A stretch of 37,791 nt of DNA from assembly GCA_903825415.1 (NCBI GenBank), contig CAIKAN010000088.1, forward strand, positions 1 through 37,791, given 5' to 3'. Of this stretch, positions 19,329 through 28,753 are shown in pieces; within the stretch, counting starts at the first letter, position 1; every line of letters begins with the position of its first letter. Source of the DNA: an uncultured bacterium (lineage in GTDB: Bacteria > Patescibacteriota > Minisyncoccia > Phycocordibacterales > PALSA-1337). The notes beneath the pieces are model-generated. The model ran no database searches. It saw nothing but the letters and a program-made list of their open reading frames with translations, and was not told the origin of the DNA. The translations under genes and the position numbers were made by a program.

Positions 19329-19353
19329 TAGCTATCCACAGTTATGAAAAGCG

Positions 19354-19384
19354 ATGCATCGATGCATGCTAGACTATAGTCTAG
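19354..19384. repeat. Two abutting perfect palindromes
   Basis: ATGCATCGATGCAT (19354-19367) and CTAGACTATAGTCTAG (19369-19384). Confidence 0.75.
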
Positions 19385-19429
19385 TGCTATTACTGTAGTG
19401 TCTAATTTTATTATTAATAATATATTATC

Positions 19430-21478
19430 ATGAAAAGAACCGAGTCTTATTTGATTTTGACATCCTTAACCATTCTAGTGATGGTCGGAGTGCTATTTGG
19501 CGCAAAATCATCGTATGCCATAACCTCATCAGAGGCACAATCGATCGTTAATTCCATGAATTTGACCAGCTCGCAGGCGACTGCGTTGGTGACATTCTTG
19601 AACCTGACTGATGGGCAGTCATCGGTCTTAAATACGGCTGTCACGGGTAATGTCAATCCTCCAATAATCATTCCTCCAGCAGTTGTTACAACGGGAGTCG
19701 TTTCTGCTGAGGTCTTTAATCTTAATGTCGATTATAGCCACTTTGCTTCAGAAGAGACCCAGAATCATTACACCTCGGTATATTCTTCTTCAGGGACAAA
19801 GCCTGTAGCGATCACAGTCTTTAAATTCAACGACAGCGCCACTATGACAGTTTCTCAGATCATTGCCAAGATCACTTCCTTGGGGTATCGTCCGGCTACA
19901 CTAGATGAGACATATGCTCTCGGTCAAGCAGGCAAGTGGAGCGTCGTCGGCTTGGGAACGCTACTGGGAAGCTATAATGTCTATCCTTATACAGTCAGCA
20001 ATGGTAAGAACGGTCTTTATAGCAGCGCAGGCCCATTTTCGATGCAAGCATATAGGTTCGCGGCGGTGAATACTTCAGGAACGCCGATAGTTGTATCTGC
20101 TACGGCCGTGACTACTACAACCGTCGGTTCTGCAGCGCTTCCCAAGCTCCTCAATGTTTCTGTGGATAGGAAATCATACGCTGTGGGAGATCAGGCGTAT
20201 ATATCATGGATAAAGACATTTGAATCCTCTTCTGATAGTTATATCAGGATATCCTTGTTCAGCAATAATAATGGATGGTCGGTGCCAGTGACCTCGGCAT
20301 CAAATTTGTCGTTAAACCAGACTTTGTTTAGCGCAAGGATCCCACAAAATGTCCCCATTATCGGGGGTGAATACTTGTTTGTTGTCGAGGTCTGTAATTC
20401 GAGCGGCGTTTGTAGTCAATATGATAGCAGTCACTTTACTATAGTAGCGGCAGCAACGAGCACGATACCAGCCGTGACTTCTTCATCTGTCTATACTCTG
20501 AATGTAAATTACGACAAATTCGATTCTGAAGAAGCTCAGAATCATTATGTTTCCGTCTATTCCGATTCCGGGACGAAATCAGCCGCTATCACTGTCTTCA
20601 AATTTAACGATAGCGCTACTATGACTGCTGATCAGATCAAAACTAAACTGGCCTCTCTCGGCTATCGTCCCGCGACTCTGGATGAGACATATGCTCTCGG
20701 TCAAGCAGGCAAGTGGAGCATAGTCGGCTTGGGAACGCTGCTTGGAAGCTATAATGTCTATCCTTATACCATGGTTGGTGTAGCCAATAATCTCTACAGC
20801 AGTGCCGGTCCGTTCGATACTCAGACATTTAGCTTTGCTGGAGTGAGCTTGGGTGCATCTGTTTCAAATCCAAATGTAACAATTGGTACATGTTCGACTG
20901 GACAGTCTTGGAATGGTTCTGCCTGTGCGTGGACGGTAGCGGTTGATAACTCTCAGCATTCCACTCTAGATGCAGCGAATGGCGACTTGGTGGGACAAAA
21001 TATAGTTCCGCCCGCTCAGACTCAGACTGTTTTAGCACAAAATACAGTAGCTACCTCGACGGTTGCTGTAATCTCTGTCCCTCCAGCCTCTACTGCCACC
21101 TCGGATACCTATACCTTGAATATAGATTATAGCCACTTTGCTTCTGAGGAGTCCCAATATCATTACACATCGGTTTATTCAAGCACGGGGACAAAATCTA
21201 CTGCGATCACAGTCTTCAAATTCACCGATAGCTCGACTATGACAGCCGATCAGGTCAAGACGAAATTAGCTTCTTTGGGCTACCGTCCAGCTACCTTAGA
21301 TGAGACATATGCTCTTGGTCAGGCTGGCAAGTGGAATGTCATCGGACTGGGAACATCCATGGGAAGCTTTAATGTATATCCGCTTACTCTCAATGGTGCT
21401 TCGACGGGCTTATATAATATAGGTGCCACAGCCGCGTATTCGACGCAGTTATACAAGTTCGCTGCAGTCAAGCTCTAG
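19430..21478 (+). CDS. Secreted repeat-domain protein encoded in the pilus operon
   Basis: Signal-like N-terminus; three copies of a ~120-aa unit containing GYRPATLDETYALGQAGKW. Confidence 0.8.
   Translation: MKRTESYLILTSLTILVMVGVLFGAKSSYAITSSEAQSIVNSMNLTSSQATALVTFLNLTDGQSSVLNTAVTGNVNPPIIIPPAVVTTGVVSAEVFNLNVDYSHFASEETQNHYTSVYSSSGTKPVAITVFKFNDSATMTVSQIIAKITSLGYRPATLDETYALGQAGKWSVVGLGTLLGSYNVYPYTVSNGKNGLYSSAGPFSMQAYRFAAVNTSGTPIVVSATAVTTTTVGSAALPKLLNVSVDRKSYAVGDQAYISWIKTFESSSDSYIRISLFSNNNGWSVPVTSASNLSLNQTLFSARIPQNVPIIGGEYLFVVEVCNSSGVCSQYDSSHFTIVAAATSTIPAVTSSSVYTLNVNYDKFDSEEAQNHYVSVYSDSGTKSAAITVFKFNDSATMTADQIKTKLASLGYRPATLDETYALGQAGKWSIVGLGTLLGSYNVYPYTMVGVANNLYSSAGPFDTQTFSFAGVSLGASVSNPNVTIGTCSTGQSWNGSACAWTVAVDNSQHSTLDAANGDLVGQNIVPPAQTQTVLAQNTVATSTVAVISVPPASTATSDTYTLNIDYSHFASEESQYHYTSVYSSTGTKSTAITVFKFTDSSTMTADQVKTKLASLGYRPATLDETYALGQAGKWNVIGLGTSMGSFNVYPLTLNGASTGLYNIGATAAYSTQLYKFAAVKL
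19712..20068 (+). repeat. Protein domain repeat unit 1
   Basis: VFNLNVDYSHFASEETQNHYTSVYSSSGTK...GYRPATLDETYALGQAGKWSVVGLGTLLGSYNVYPYT... Confidence 0.8.
20489..20845 (+). repeat. Protein domain repeat unit 2
   Basis: VYTLNVNYDKFDSEEAQNHYVSVYSDSGTK...GYRPATLDETYALGQAGKWSIVGLGTLLGSYNVYPYT... Confidence 0.8.
21108..21475 (+). repeat. Protein domain repeat unit 3
   Basis: TYTLNIDYSHFASEESQYHYTSVYSSTGTK...GYRPATLDETYALGQAGKWNVIGLGTSMGSFNVYPLT... Confidence 0.8.
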
Positions 21479-21530
21479 GTTATTTTGTGGATATGACCAA
21501 AAGCCTAGGAATGCGGTACAATTGATTCGT

Positions 21531-22145
21531 ATGGCTCTTAATCGATGTTCAAAAGGCATGACTCTAGTCGAGATGCTTGTTGCTATCGCGATTTTCACGG
21601 TGATCATGATCGCAGTGTCGGCTTTTGAAGTGAATGTATTCTCCTACAGGAAGATCGCTTCGGATTCCTATACGACGGTCCAAGACGCGCAGACGATATT
21701 GAAGACCATGACCAAGGAGATCCGCATCATGTCTCCTGGGGGCGATGGCTCGTATGCTCTTCAGTCGGCCGCAACGAATACCCTGATGTTCTTTGCCGAT
21801 GTGAATGGCGATGGCAATAAAGAGCTTGTTAGATATTCTTATATTGGAACGAGCATATATCGAGCCGTGACTTCTCCATCTGGATCGCCTCCCGTGTATT
21901 TGAACAGCAACACATCCACTTCGACAGTGATCGTGAACGTGAGGAATAGCACGTCGACTCCTATATTTGAATACTATGATGGCAACTATGACGGCAATGA
22001 AAGCCCTCTGGCGCAACCTGTATCTATGACATCGGTCCGTCTGATAAAATTGAATGTCACTTTGGATGTCGATATAAAACAGTCGCCGATGCCGCGAACA
22101 TATTCGACACAGGTGACCTTGCGTAATCTCAAGGATAATATATGA
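21531..22145 (+). CDS. Prepilin-type protein (PilW/PilV-like)
   Basis: MALNRCSKGMTLVEMLVAIAIFTVIMIAVSAFEVNVF; start at ATG 21531 rather than track start 21423. Confidence 0.8.
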   Translation: MALNRCSKGMTLVEMLVAIAIFTVIMIAVSAFEVNVFSYRKIASDSYTTVQDAQTILKTMTKEIRIMSPGGDGSYALQSAATNTLMFFADVNGDGNKELVRYSYIGTSIYRAVTSPSGSPPVYLNSNTSTSTVIVNVRNSTSTPIFEYYDGNYDGNESPLAQPVSMTSVRLIKLNVTLDVDIKQSPMPRTYSTQVTLRNLKDNI

Positions 22146-23602
22146 AGAGGAATAAAGGCGATATCATAATCTCCGTTCTGATATTTTCCGCTATAGCTTT
22201 GACTATAACGATCGGCTTGGTCAACTGGGGAGTGACTTTGCTGCGCAGTATCAGGACGGTCGCCCAAAGAGAGCAAGCCTTGCAGATTGCTGAGGCAGGC
22301 GTGGACTATTATAGATGGCATTTGGCGCATGCCCCAAATGACTTCAGGGACGGTACAAATCAAAGCGGGCCATATGTGCATCAATTTTTGGATAAAGATG
22401 GCAATATTCTCGGTTCATATGAATTGACTATCACCGCTCCGCCTATCGGGTCTACTATGGCGACGATAGTTTCCAAGGGGACTATCGCTTCTACTTCCAT
22501 ATCAAGGAGCATAAAAGCCGTGATGGCTATACCTTCTTTGGCAAAATATGCCACAGTTGCAAATGATAATATGCGCTTCGGAGACGGGACAGTCGTCTTT
22601 GGTCCTTTACATTCCAATAAAGGAATACATTTTGACGGCATCGCGCATAATCTCGTCTCTAGCGCCATGGCTACTTATACGGACCCGGATTATGGAGCGA
22701 CGCGTTGGGCTGTTTATACAGAGTCTGGAGCAGGTGACCCCAATCCTCCTACGACCTTACCGAGTCGTCCAGATGTATTCATGGCCGGTCGTCAGTTATC
22801 AGTGCCATCAGTAGATTTTGCGGGTTTGACCGTGAATATATCGCAATTGAAAACCCTGGCTACTACTAGCGGCATGTATCTCAGCCCTTCTCAATATGGG
22901 GGCCATTCAGCCTTGGGGTATCATATCGTTCTCAAGACAAATGATACCTTCGATCTGTACGTGGTCCGCTCTCTGCAGACCCCGAATTATAATTGTTTGG
23001 CAGATAGCACCTCACAAAGCCAAGTTCAATGGGGGTTGTGGAGCATCAGTACGCCTCTTTCAAATAGCAGCAATCAAGCCTTTGTCGCTAATTATGCCAT
23101 TCCTGCCAATGGCATCATATTCGTTGAAGACAATGTCTGGGTGGATGGCCAGATCGATACAGCTCGCGTGACGATCGTGGCAGGGAAGCTGCCTGATCCA
23201 GGCGCAGCTCTTGATCCCAATATCATCGTGAATAGCAATCTGCTGTATACGCATTTGGATGGAACTGACTCGATAGGCTTGATCGCACAAGGCAATATCA
23301 ATGTCGGATATGATAGTTTGGATACTTTGACTATAGATGCTGCTTTGGTGGCACAAAACGGCCGCGCTGGCAGGTATTATTACAATAATGACTGTGGGTC
23401 TAGCTATATGCGCTCTACTCTCAATCTATATGGCATGATCGCCACGAATATACGCTACGGTTTCGCCTATACCGATAATACAGGCTACGATACGCGCAAT
23501 ATCACTTATGACCCCAATCTTCTCTATGGTCCACCGCCTTCTTTCCCGCTCACATCGTCTTTCTATAGCACGCAATCGTGGCAGGAGGTGCCGTCACAAT
23601 AG
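22142..23602 (+). CDS. Pilus-associated PilX-like protein
   Basis: 486 aa; N-terminal hydrophobic segment IISVLIFSAIALTITIGLVNWGVTLLRS, then large secreted region; overlaps the upstream gene by 4 nt. Confidence 0.65.
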   Translation: MKRNKGDIIISVLIFSAIALTITIGLVNWGVTLLRSIRTVAQREQALQIAEAGVDYYRWHLAHAPNDFRDGTNQSGPYVHQFLDKDGNILGSYELTITAPPIGSTMATIVSKGTIASTSISRSIKAVMAIPSLAKYATVANDNMRFGDGTVVFGPLHSNKGIHFDGIAHNLVSSAMATYTDPDYGATRWAVYTESGAGDPNPPTTLPSRPDVFMAGRQLSVPSVDFAGLTVNISQLKTLATTSGMYLSPSQYGGHSALGYHIVLKTNDTFDLYVVRSLQTPNYNCLADSTSQSQVQWGLWSISTPLSNSSNQAFVANYAIPANGIIFVEDNVWVDGQIDTARVTIVAGKLPDPGAALDPNIIVNSNLLYTHLDGTDSIGLIAQGNINVGYDSLDTLTIDAALVAQNGRAGRYYYNNDCGSSYMRSTLNLYGMIATNIRYGFAYTDNTGYDTRNITYDPNLLYGPPPSFPLTSSFYSTQSWQEVPSQ

Positions 23603-23742
23603 GGAGTCATATTCTATACTGAGGTTAAACTTCAGCATTGAGCCATATTTTGGCAGGCGTTGCACTTCACGATTTAATTCGCCAGTCATACTATTGACAT
23701 ATACCAATGATAGTGCTACTCTATAGGTAGATTTCCTTGAAT

Positions 23743-23793
23743 TTTAACTGCATCTTTGAGAGCCTTTCTTGGGCTTTGAAAGATGCGGTTAAA
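23743..23793 (+). promoter_or_regulatory. Long leader hairpin just upstream of a small ORF
   Basis: TTTAACTGCATCTTTGAGAGCC / GGCTTTGAAAGATGCGGTTAAA; ~22-bp arms with few mismatches, no T-run after it. Confidence 0.55.
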
Positions 23794-23804
23794 TCAATAT
23801 CAAT

Positions 23805-23990
23805 ATGGAAAACGAATCATTGAATGCGGAATCAAGTCCGGGTGTGGTGGCGCCGATGTGCATTTTTGCAGTCATAATGGCGTTGTTGGCGGTCGTATCC
23901 TGGTCATCGTTCAAGACCTGCAAAGTAGTCTCTGACGAGGCTAGACAACAGGAGGTGCAGCAACAGGTAACCAACTCGCAGCCGCAGTGA
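23805..23990 (+). CDS. Hypothetical small single-pass membrane protein
   Basis: 61 aa; hydrophobic VVAPMCIFAVIMALLAVVSW then Gln-rich tail; flanked by hairpin and terminator. Confidence 0.6.
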   Translation: MENESLNAESSPGVVAPMCIFAVIMALLAVVSWSSFKTCKVVSDEARQQEVQQQVTNSQPQ

Positions 23991-24009
23991 TTCCATCCCT
24001 CTTGCAACA

Positions 24010-24042
24010 GGGCTCGTGCTGATCAAAGGCGCGAGCCTCGTT
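24010..24042 (+). terminator. Rho-independent terminator
   Basis: GGCTCGTGC..GCGCGAGCC then TCGTTTTTT. Confidence 0.75.
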
Positions 24043-24118
24043 TTTTATCCGGATCAGTCAATAAATGATCGAGCGATGGGATACCATCGCATATTTGTTT
24101 TTATGTTAGAATATGCCC

Positions 24119-24883
24119 ATGTCAAAAATACTCGTCGTGGGCAATTGGAAGATGAATCCAGCGACTATCTCTGAAGCCAAGATTTTGGCCAAGAAGATAA
24201 AAGCTGTCGCTCCGAGATTACAAAATACCGATGCAGTCATGGCTCCTCCTTTGGCTTTTGCATCAGCATGCGCTCCGCAAAAGCCGGTAAAGAATCTTTA
24301 TTTGGGCGCTCAGTTTGTGTCAGTCGAATCTGGTGTCGGTCCTTTCACGGGAGAGGTGAGCGTCGATATGCTAAAAAGTTTGAATATTCAATATATCATT
24401 CTGGGACATTCAGAACAGAGGGCGAGGGGAGAGACTAGCGCTATGGTCTCAAAGAAGATGAAGAATGCTTTGGAGGCAGGAATAACTCCCGTCCTTTGTG
24501 TAGGCGAAATGAATCGTGATCAAGATGGCTCATATTTGGAGCCATTGAAGGCACAGATCAAGGAGAGCTTGGAGGGCATACCCAAGAAGTATGCCAAGGA
24601 GATAGTCATCGCTTATGAGCCCGTCTGGGCAATCGGCGCCAAAGAAGCGATGATGCCGGATCAAATATATGAGACCTCATTGTTCGTGAAGAAAGTCTTT
24701 GCTGATATCTTCACGCCTGATGCGGGAGTGAAAGCGACCATTCTTTATGGAGGTTCGGTTAATTTCCGCAATGCGGCCGATATCATTTCTATCGGGAAGG
24801 TGGATGGCTTTCTTGTTGGCCGTGAAAGCGTCAATGCCGCAGGGTTCGTAGAGCTTTTAAAAACTGTTGATTCAGTAGTTTAA
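24119..24883 (+). CDS. tpiA: Triosephosphate isomerase
   Basis: VVGNWKMNP, GHSEQRARGET, AYEPVWAIG, LYGGSVN, GFLVGRESV. Alternative start 24113. Confidence 0.97.
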   Translation: MSKILVVGNWKMNPATISEAKILAKKIKAVAPRLQNTDAVMAPPLAFASACAPQKPVKNLYLGAQFVSVESGVGPFTGEVSVDMLKSLNIQYIILGHSEQRARGETSAMVSKKMKNALEAGITPVLCVGEMNRDQDGSYLEPLKAQIKESLEGIPKKYAKEIVIAYEPVWAIGAKEAMMPDQIYETSLFVKKVFADIFTPDAGVKATILYGGSVNFRNAADIISIGKVDGFLVGRESVNAAGFVELLKTVDSVV

Positions 24884-24885
24884 AT

Positions 24886-26019
24886 ATGAAAACAATAAAA
24901 GATATCCAATATCTTGAGGGTGTGAAAGTCTTAGTGCGAGCTGATTTTAATGTTCCTATTAAGAATGGCGCAGTTATGGATGATTATCGCATCCGCATGA
25001 CGATACCGACTATTGAATTCTTAACAAAGAAGGGAGCCAAAGTTATTTTGATCAGTCACTTGGAAGTTAAAGAAGGAGAGAAAGCTACGCTTGCTCCTGT
25101 TTCAGATCGCCTCACCAAACTTGGAGTTTCCAACACCTTCATTGAAAATATAAGGAACGCACAGGCGGCTATCGAGAATGAATTACAGAATGGCGGTGTG
25201 GCTGTTATCGAAAATCTGCGGGTTTCTGATGGCGAAAAGAAGAACGATCCGAAGTTTGCAAAGGAATTGGCCTCATTAGCTGATGTTTATGTGAATGATG
25301 CCTTCTCTGTCTGCCATCGCAAGCATGCTTCTATCGTGGGCGTTCCAAAATTCCTGCCAAGCTATGCCGGCTTTCAGCTTGAAAAGGAGATATCCAATCT
25401 TTCAAAAGCTTTCAATGCTCCTCATCCTTTTGTTTTCGTCCTTGGTGGCGCTAAATTCGATACGAAGCTTCCTCTGCTCCAGAAATTCATAGACAAAGCA
25501 GATAGCGTTTTTGTTGGCGGTGCTTTGGCTCATGATCTATTCAAATTCAAGGGCTATGAAGTGGGTACTTCTCTGGTGAGCGAGGTCTCAGTGGACTTGA
25601 GCGCAATTGCCACAAGCCCCAAATTGATCTTGCCTATCGACGTCACAACGAAAGATCATCAAGTGAAGATGTCCGATGCTCTTTTGCCGACCGATTGCGC
25701 CTACGATGCTGGGCCAAAGACTATCGAGGCTTTGAAGCAGAAGATCGCCAGCGCGAAATTCATTCTCTGGAATGGTCCTGTGGGCATGTATGAGGATGGT
25801 TTCACAGAAGGGACGGAAGGGATTGCGAAGATGATCGCTGAGCAGACTTCAAAAGGGGCGGAGACGATCGTTGGCGGGGGAGATACTCTGGCGGCTATCG
25901 CCAAGCTTGGTATCGAAGATAAATATTCGTTTGTTTCAACAGGAGGAGGAGCGATGCTGGATTATCTGGCACAAGGAACCTTGCCGGGGATCGAAGCGCT
26001 CGATGATTCGAAAGAGTAG
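24886..26019 (+). CDS. pgk: Phosphoglycerate kinase
   Basis: VLVRADFNVPIKNG, HRKHASIVGVPKFLPSYAGFQLEKE, LGGAKFDTKLPLL, LWNGPVGMYE, GGGDTLAAI, STGGGAMLDYLAQGTLPGIEAL. Confidence 0.97.
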   Translation: MKTIKDIQYLEGVKVLVRADFNVPIKNGAVMDDYRIRMTIPTIEFLTKKGAKVILISHLEVKEGEKATLAPVSDRLTKLGVSNTFIENIRNAQAAIENELQNGGVAVIENLRVSDGEKKNDPKFAKELASLADVYVNDAFSVCHRKHASIVGVPKFLPSYAGFQLEKEISNLSKAFNAPHPFVFVLGGAKFDTKLPLLQKFIDKADSVFVGGALAHDLFKFKGYEVGTSLVSEVSVDLSAIATSPKLILPIDVTTKDHQVKMSDALLPTDCAYDAGPKTIEALKQKIASAKFILWNGPVGMYEDGFTEGTEGIAKMIAEQTSKGAETIVGGGDTLAAIAKLGIEDKYSFVSTGGGAMLDYLAQGTLPGIEALDDSKE

Positions 26020-26045
26020 TTTTGTTTTCCTGGCGTGTCTTCACT

Positions 26046-26184
26046 GAATTTTCAATTTACAAATTCCAATTTTCAATCAATTATCAATGAATTAATTTTC
26101 AATTGATAGGGTTTGTCATGGAAAATTTGATAATTTTGAAATTGTAAATTGATCGTAAATTGGAATTTGTAAATTGAAAATTCG
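26046..26184. repeat. Long AT-rich intergenic inverted repeat (copy C)
   Basis: GAATTTTCAATTTACAAATTCCAATTT.. / ..AAATTGGAATTTGTAAATTGAAAATTC between convergent genes. Confidence 0.88.
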
Positions 26185-26201
26185 AGAAGCTATCATCTCG
26201 C

Positions 26202-26564
26202 CTACTCCATCGCCGCTATTATCTTCTTCTTATTCCCCTCGAAATCCCCCCTGTCTCCCTTTGCGGCTTTATCCGGATAAATCCATATATGAGCATGCGG
26301 CACATCTTCGCCCACAATCTTGCTTAGAATCATTTCTTGTCCGAAGGCTTTTCTTTGGGCTCTAGCGATCTTCTTTGCCACTTCGAAATATGCTCCGCAA
26401 TTAGGGACATCCCAGACCCAACGATAATGATTCTTGGGGATTATGAGGGTATGTCCGACAGAGAGTGGTTGATTGGATAGAAAGGCCAAGAAGTTGTCGT
26501 CTTCATAGACCACGAAAGAGGGAATCTCTGATTTTATGATCTTGCAAAATATGCAGTTCGGCAT
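26202..26564 (-). CDS. HIT family hydrolase
   Basis: MPNCIFCKIIKSEIPSFVVYEDDNFLAFL and HAHIWIYP; start at ATG 26564 (track 26600). Confidence 0.9.
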   Translation of the reverse strand: MPNCIFCKIIKSEIPSFVVYEDDNFLAFLSNQPLSVGHTLIIPKNHYRWVWDVPNCGAYFEVAKKIARAQRKAFGQEMILSKIVGEDVPHAHIWIYPDKAAKGDRGDFEGNKKKIIAAME

Positions 26565-26723
26565 GGAGGAATTATAGCGCGGGATGGAGGGTGAGGACAC
26601 TTGACAGAGCGCTATTTAAGTTATAAGTTACATACAGACAAAGGCAGTCTAATAAGTATTTGACTGTATACATTGGTACAACAATGGCCGTAGTGAGCCA
26701 TAACCTGAAAGGAAAATCACGAT

Positions 26724-26858
26724 ATGATAAAGAGAATTAGTCAGACGGTGAGCGAGGAAGCACGAAAATTGATGGGGGACAAAAGAAATGTGCTGGGTTC
26801 CGGAGCGCTGTTTCAGTTGATTGCTGACCTCCAGAAGTTTGCGCTGGGCGATAACTAA
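26724..26858 (+). CDS. Hypothetical 44-aa ORF, possibly the 5' part of a gene interrupted by an in-frame TAA
   Basis: MIKRISQTVSEEARKLMGDKRNVLGSGALFQLIADLQKFALGDN*; GGAAAA purine-rich stretch upstream. Downstream frame stays open to 27113. Confidence 0.45.
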   Translation: MIKRISQTVSEEARKLMGDKRNVLGSGALFQLIADLQKFALGDN

Positions 26859-27133
26859 GCTGTAGTCAAATATGTCGATAACACAACGTTGCGGGGATTC
26901 TTCATTGAGGAGGCTGATAGAAGATCAGCGTCAAGCCTTCTTCATGCTCTGCAACACGGTCGCCGAATGGCCGTCTCGATTAGCCGTGCTTGGGAAGAAA
27001 TACTGGTGGCGGATATGTGTTTCTACAACCAGTGTGGAGGGGTAATGTTTGGTTGGCAGATCATGTCCGATCTACCAGGTGGCCGGCTACGATGTGTCGA
27101 TTCAAGGTTTTAGTTTCCCATCCAGACGAATTT

Positions 27134-27183
27134 ACCCGCCACTTACACGGAACCTTCCGTTGAAAGATGGCGGGTTCTTTTAT
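27134..27183 (+). terminator. Rho-independent terminator
   Basis: ACCCGCC (27134-27140) / GGCGGGT (27169-27175) with inner CGGAA/TTCCG stem and TTCTTTTATTT tail. Confidence 0.75.
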
Positions 27184-27248
27184 TTGAAAAAATGATGGAT
27201 TAAAGCGATACTTATTTGTTATGCTATAGTAAATATTCAAACAAACCC

Positions 27249-27620
27249 ATGATCACATACGAAGATTTCAAGAAAGTAGAGATCCGAGCGGGCAAGATAT
27301 TATCGGCCGAAAAGATACCTGATACTGATAAGCTGCTCAAACTTTCTGTCGATTTCAATGAGACGAAGCAAGTTACTGATGAGGCTGGCGTTATTTCAAC
27401 TCTTCCAGCGCCAAGGCAGATAATATCCGGTATTTCTCTGTATTTTCCCGATCCAGCCGTTTTGGTAGGGAAGATCTGCTTATTCGTGACAAATCTCGAG
27501 CCTAGAACCATCCGAGGCTTTGAAAGCAATGGCATGCTTTTCGCTATTTCGACGAAAGAAGGAAGCTTTTCACTATTGGAGCCGAATGCGACCATACCAG
27601 CGGGGACGATGGCGGCGTAG
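27249..27620 (+). CDS. tRNA-binding-domain protein (CsaA / MetRS beta-like)
   Basis: MITYEDFKKVEIRAGKILSAEKIPDTDKLLKLSVDF..., RQIISGISLYF, NLEPRTIRGFESNGMLFA. Start at ATG 27249. Confidence 0.88.
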   Translation: MITYEDFKKVEIRAGKILSAEKIPDTDKLLKLSVDFNETKQVTDEAGVISTLPAPRQIISGISLYFPDPAVLVGKICLFVTNLEPRTIRGFESNGMLFAISTKEGSFSLLEPNATIPAGTMAA

Positions 27621-27685
27621 TTCAGGGTGGTATATCATTAACACGTGAATAGGTACTTTCTTACTAGAAGATTAATTTAACACTT

Positions 27686-28012
27686 ATGGACAAGGAATTT
27701 AATGGTTTCTTTAGCGGCAGTAAATTGGGAATACTTTTCCGAAATGGGAGATCTACAGGAATGGTTCTTTTTCCAGAAAAGCTTATCGTCGATTCAGATA
27801 AATTGACTACTATATCGAGAACATTCAGTGGCGGAGAACAGGAGGTTATTTTGAGATCGCAGATAATTTCAATAGGGAATTCTTGGCTAGGCAGCGTGGT
27901 GATTGTGCATAGTAATCCAAATTTGCCATCACCACTTTATTTTCAGCCTGGTATCATGAAATACTCAACTCTTTTTGAATTGCTTAGGAATAAGGATTTC
28001 CCAGTCATCTAA
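27686..28012 (+). CDS. Hypothetical protein
   Basis: 108-aa ORF with no recognised family. Confidence 0.55.
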   Translation: MDKEFNGFFSGSKLGILFRNGRSTGMVLFPEKLIVDSDKLTTISRTFSGGEQEVILRSQIISIGNSWLGSVVIVHSNPNLPSPLYFQPGIMKYSTLFELLRNKDFPVI

Positions 28013-28045
28013 ACTTATCTTAATTCAGAGGTCTGTATCTGTGCG

Positions 28046-28687
28046 CTATACCTCCATAATCGCTTTCTCTTTGGTGAAACGGACTTTCTTGTAATCCGCG
28101 GAGACATCTTCAGCTGAACGATATCCCACCGCAACCATCGCCAAAGAGGCGAAACTGAGCTTTTCCAAGCCGAGGATCTCATCGACCTTTTTGGGGTCGA
28201 AGCCTTCCATGGGACAAGCATCGATATTCTTGAGAGCTGCTGTTTCCAGGATTATGCCCAAGGCGATGAAGACCTGTCTCGATGACCAAGAGATCAAGTT
28301 CTCTGTACTGCGCCCACTTACGCTATTTTTAAGCATGTCAGAAAAACCCTTCAAGCTATTGGGACTCACGCCTCGTGTCTTTGCTATATCGAAGATGTAT
28401 TCATCGATATAGGCGCTATTTATCTTTTTGTTGACAGCAAGGACCATCAAGCCTGAGGCCTCTGTTACCTGGCTCTGATCATATGCCGCTTCGCGGATGC
28501 TTTGCCTGACTTTTGGGTCTTTTACGACTATGAATTTCCATGGCTGAAGGCCGAATGAAGATGGCGATAATCTAGCGGCTTCTAATATCTCTGAAAAATC
28601 CTCTTTTGATAACTTCTTGGTGGCATCGAACTTCTTGGTGGCGTATCTCCATTCCATGGAACTCACAATGGGACTGGTATTAGGCAT
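28046..28687 (-). CDS. Nitroreductase-family NAD(P)H oxidoreductase
   Basis: RYATKKFDATKKLSKEDFSEILEAARLSPSSFGLQPWKFIVVKD. Confidence 0.9.
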   Translation of the reverse strand: MPNTSPIVSSMEWRYATKKFDATKKLSKEDFSEILEAARLSPSSFGLQPWKFIVVKDPKVRQSIREAAYDQSQVTEASGLMVLAVNKKINSAYIDEYIFDIAKTRGVSPNSLKGFSDMLKNSVSGRSTENLISWSSRQVFIALGIILETAALKNIDACPMEGFDPKKVDEILGLEKLSFASLAMVAVGYRSAEDVSADYKKVRFTKEKAIMEV

Positions 28688-28753
28688 GTTTCTTAAAGTA
28701 AATAATAATGTTTGCTATTTTAATACGACAGATTTCTAAGTAGAGTTGCATAA

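Noticed and set aside
19712-21475. Tandem repeat as a mobile element or CRISPR
   Set aside because: The repetition is in frame and encodes a repeated protein domain.
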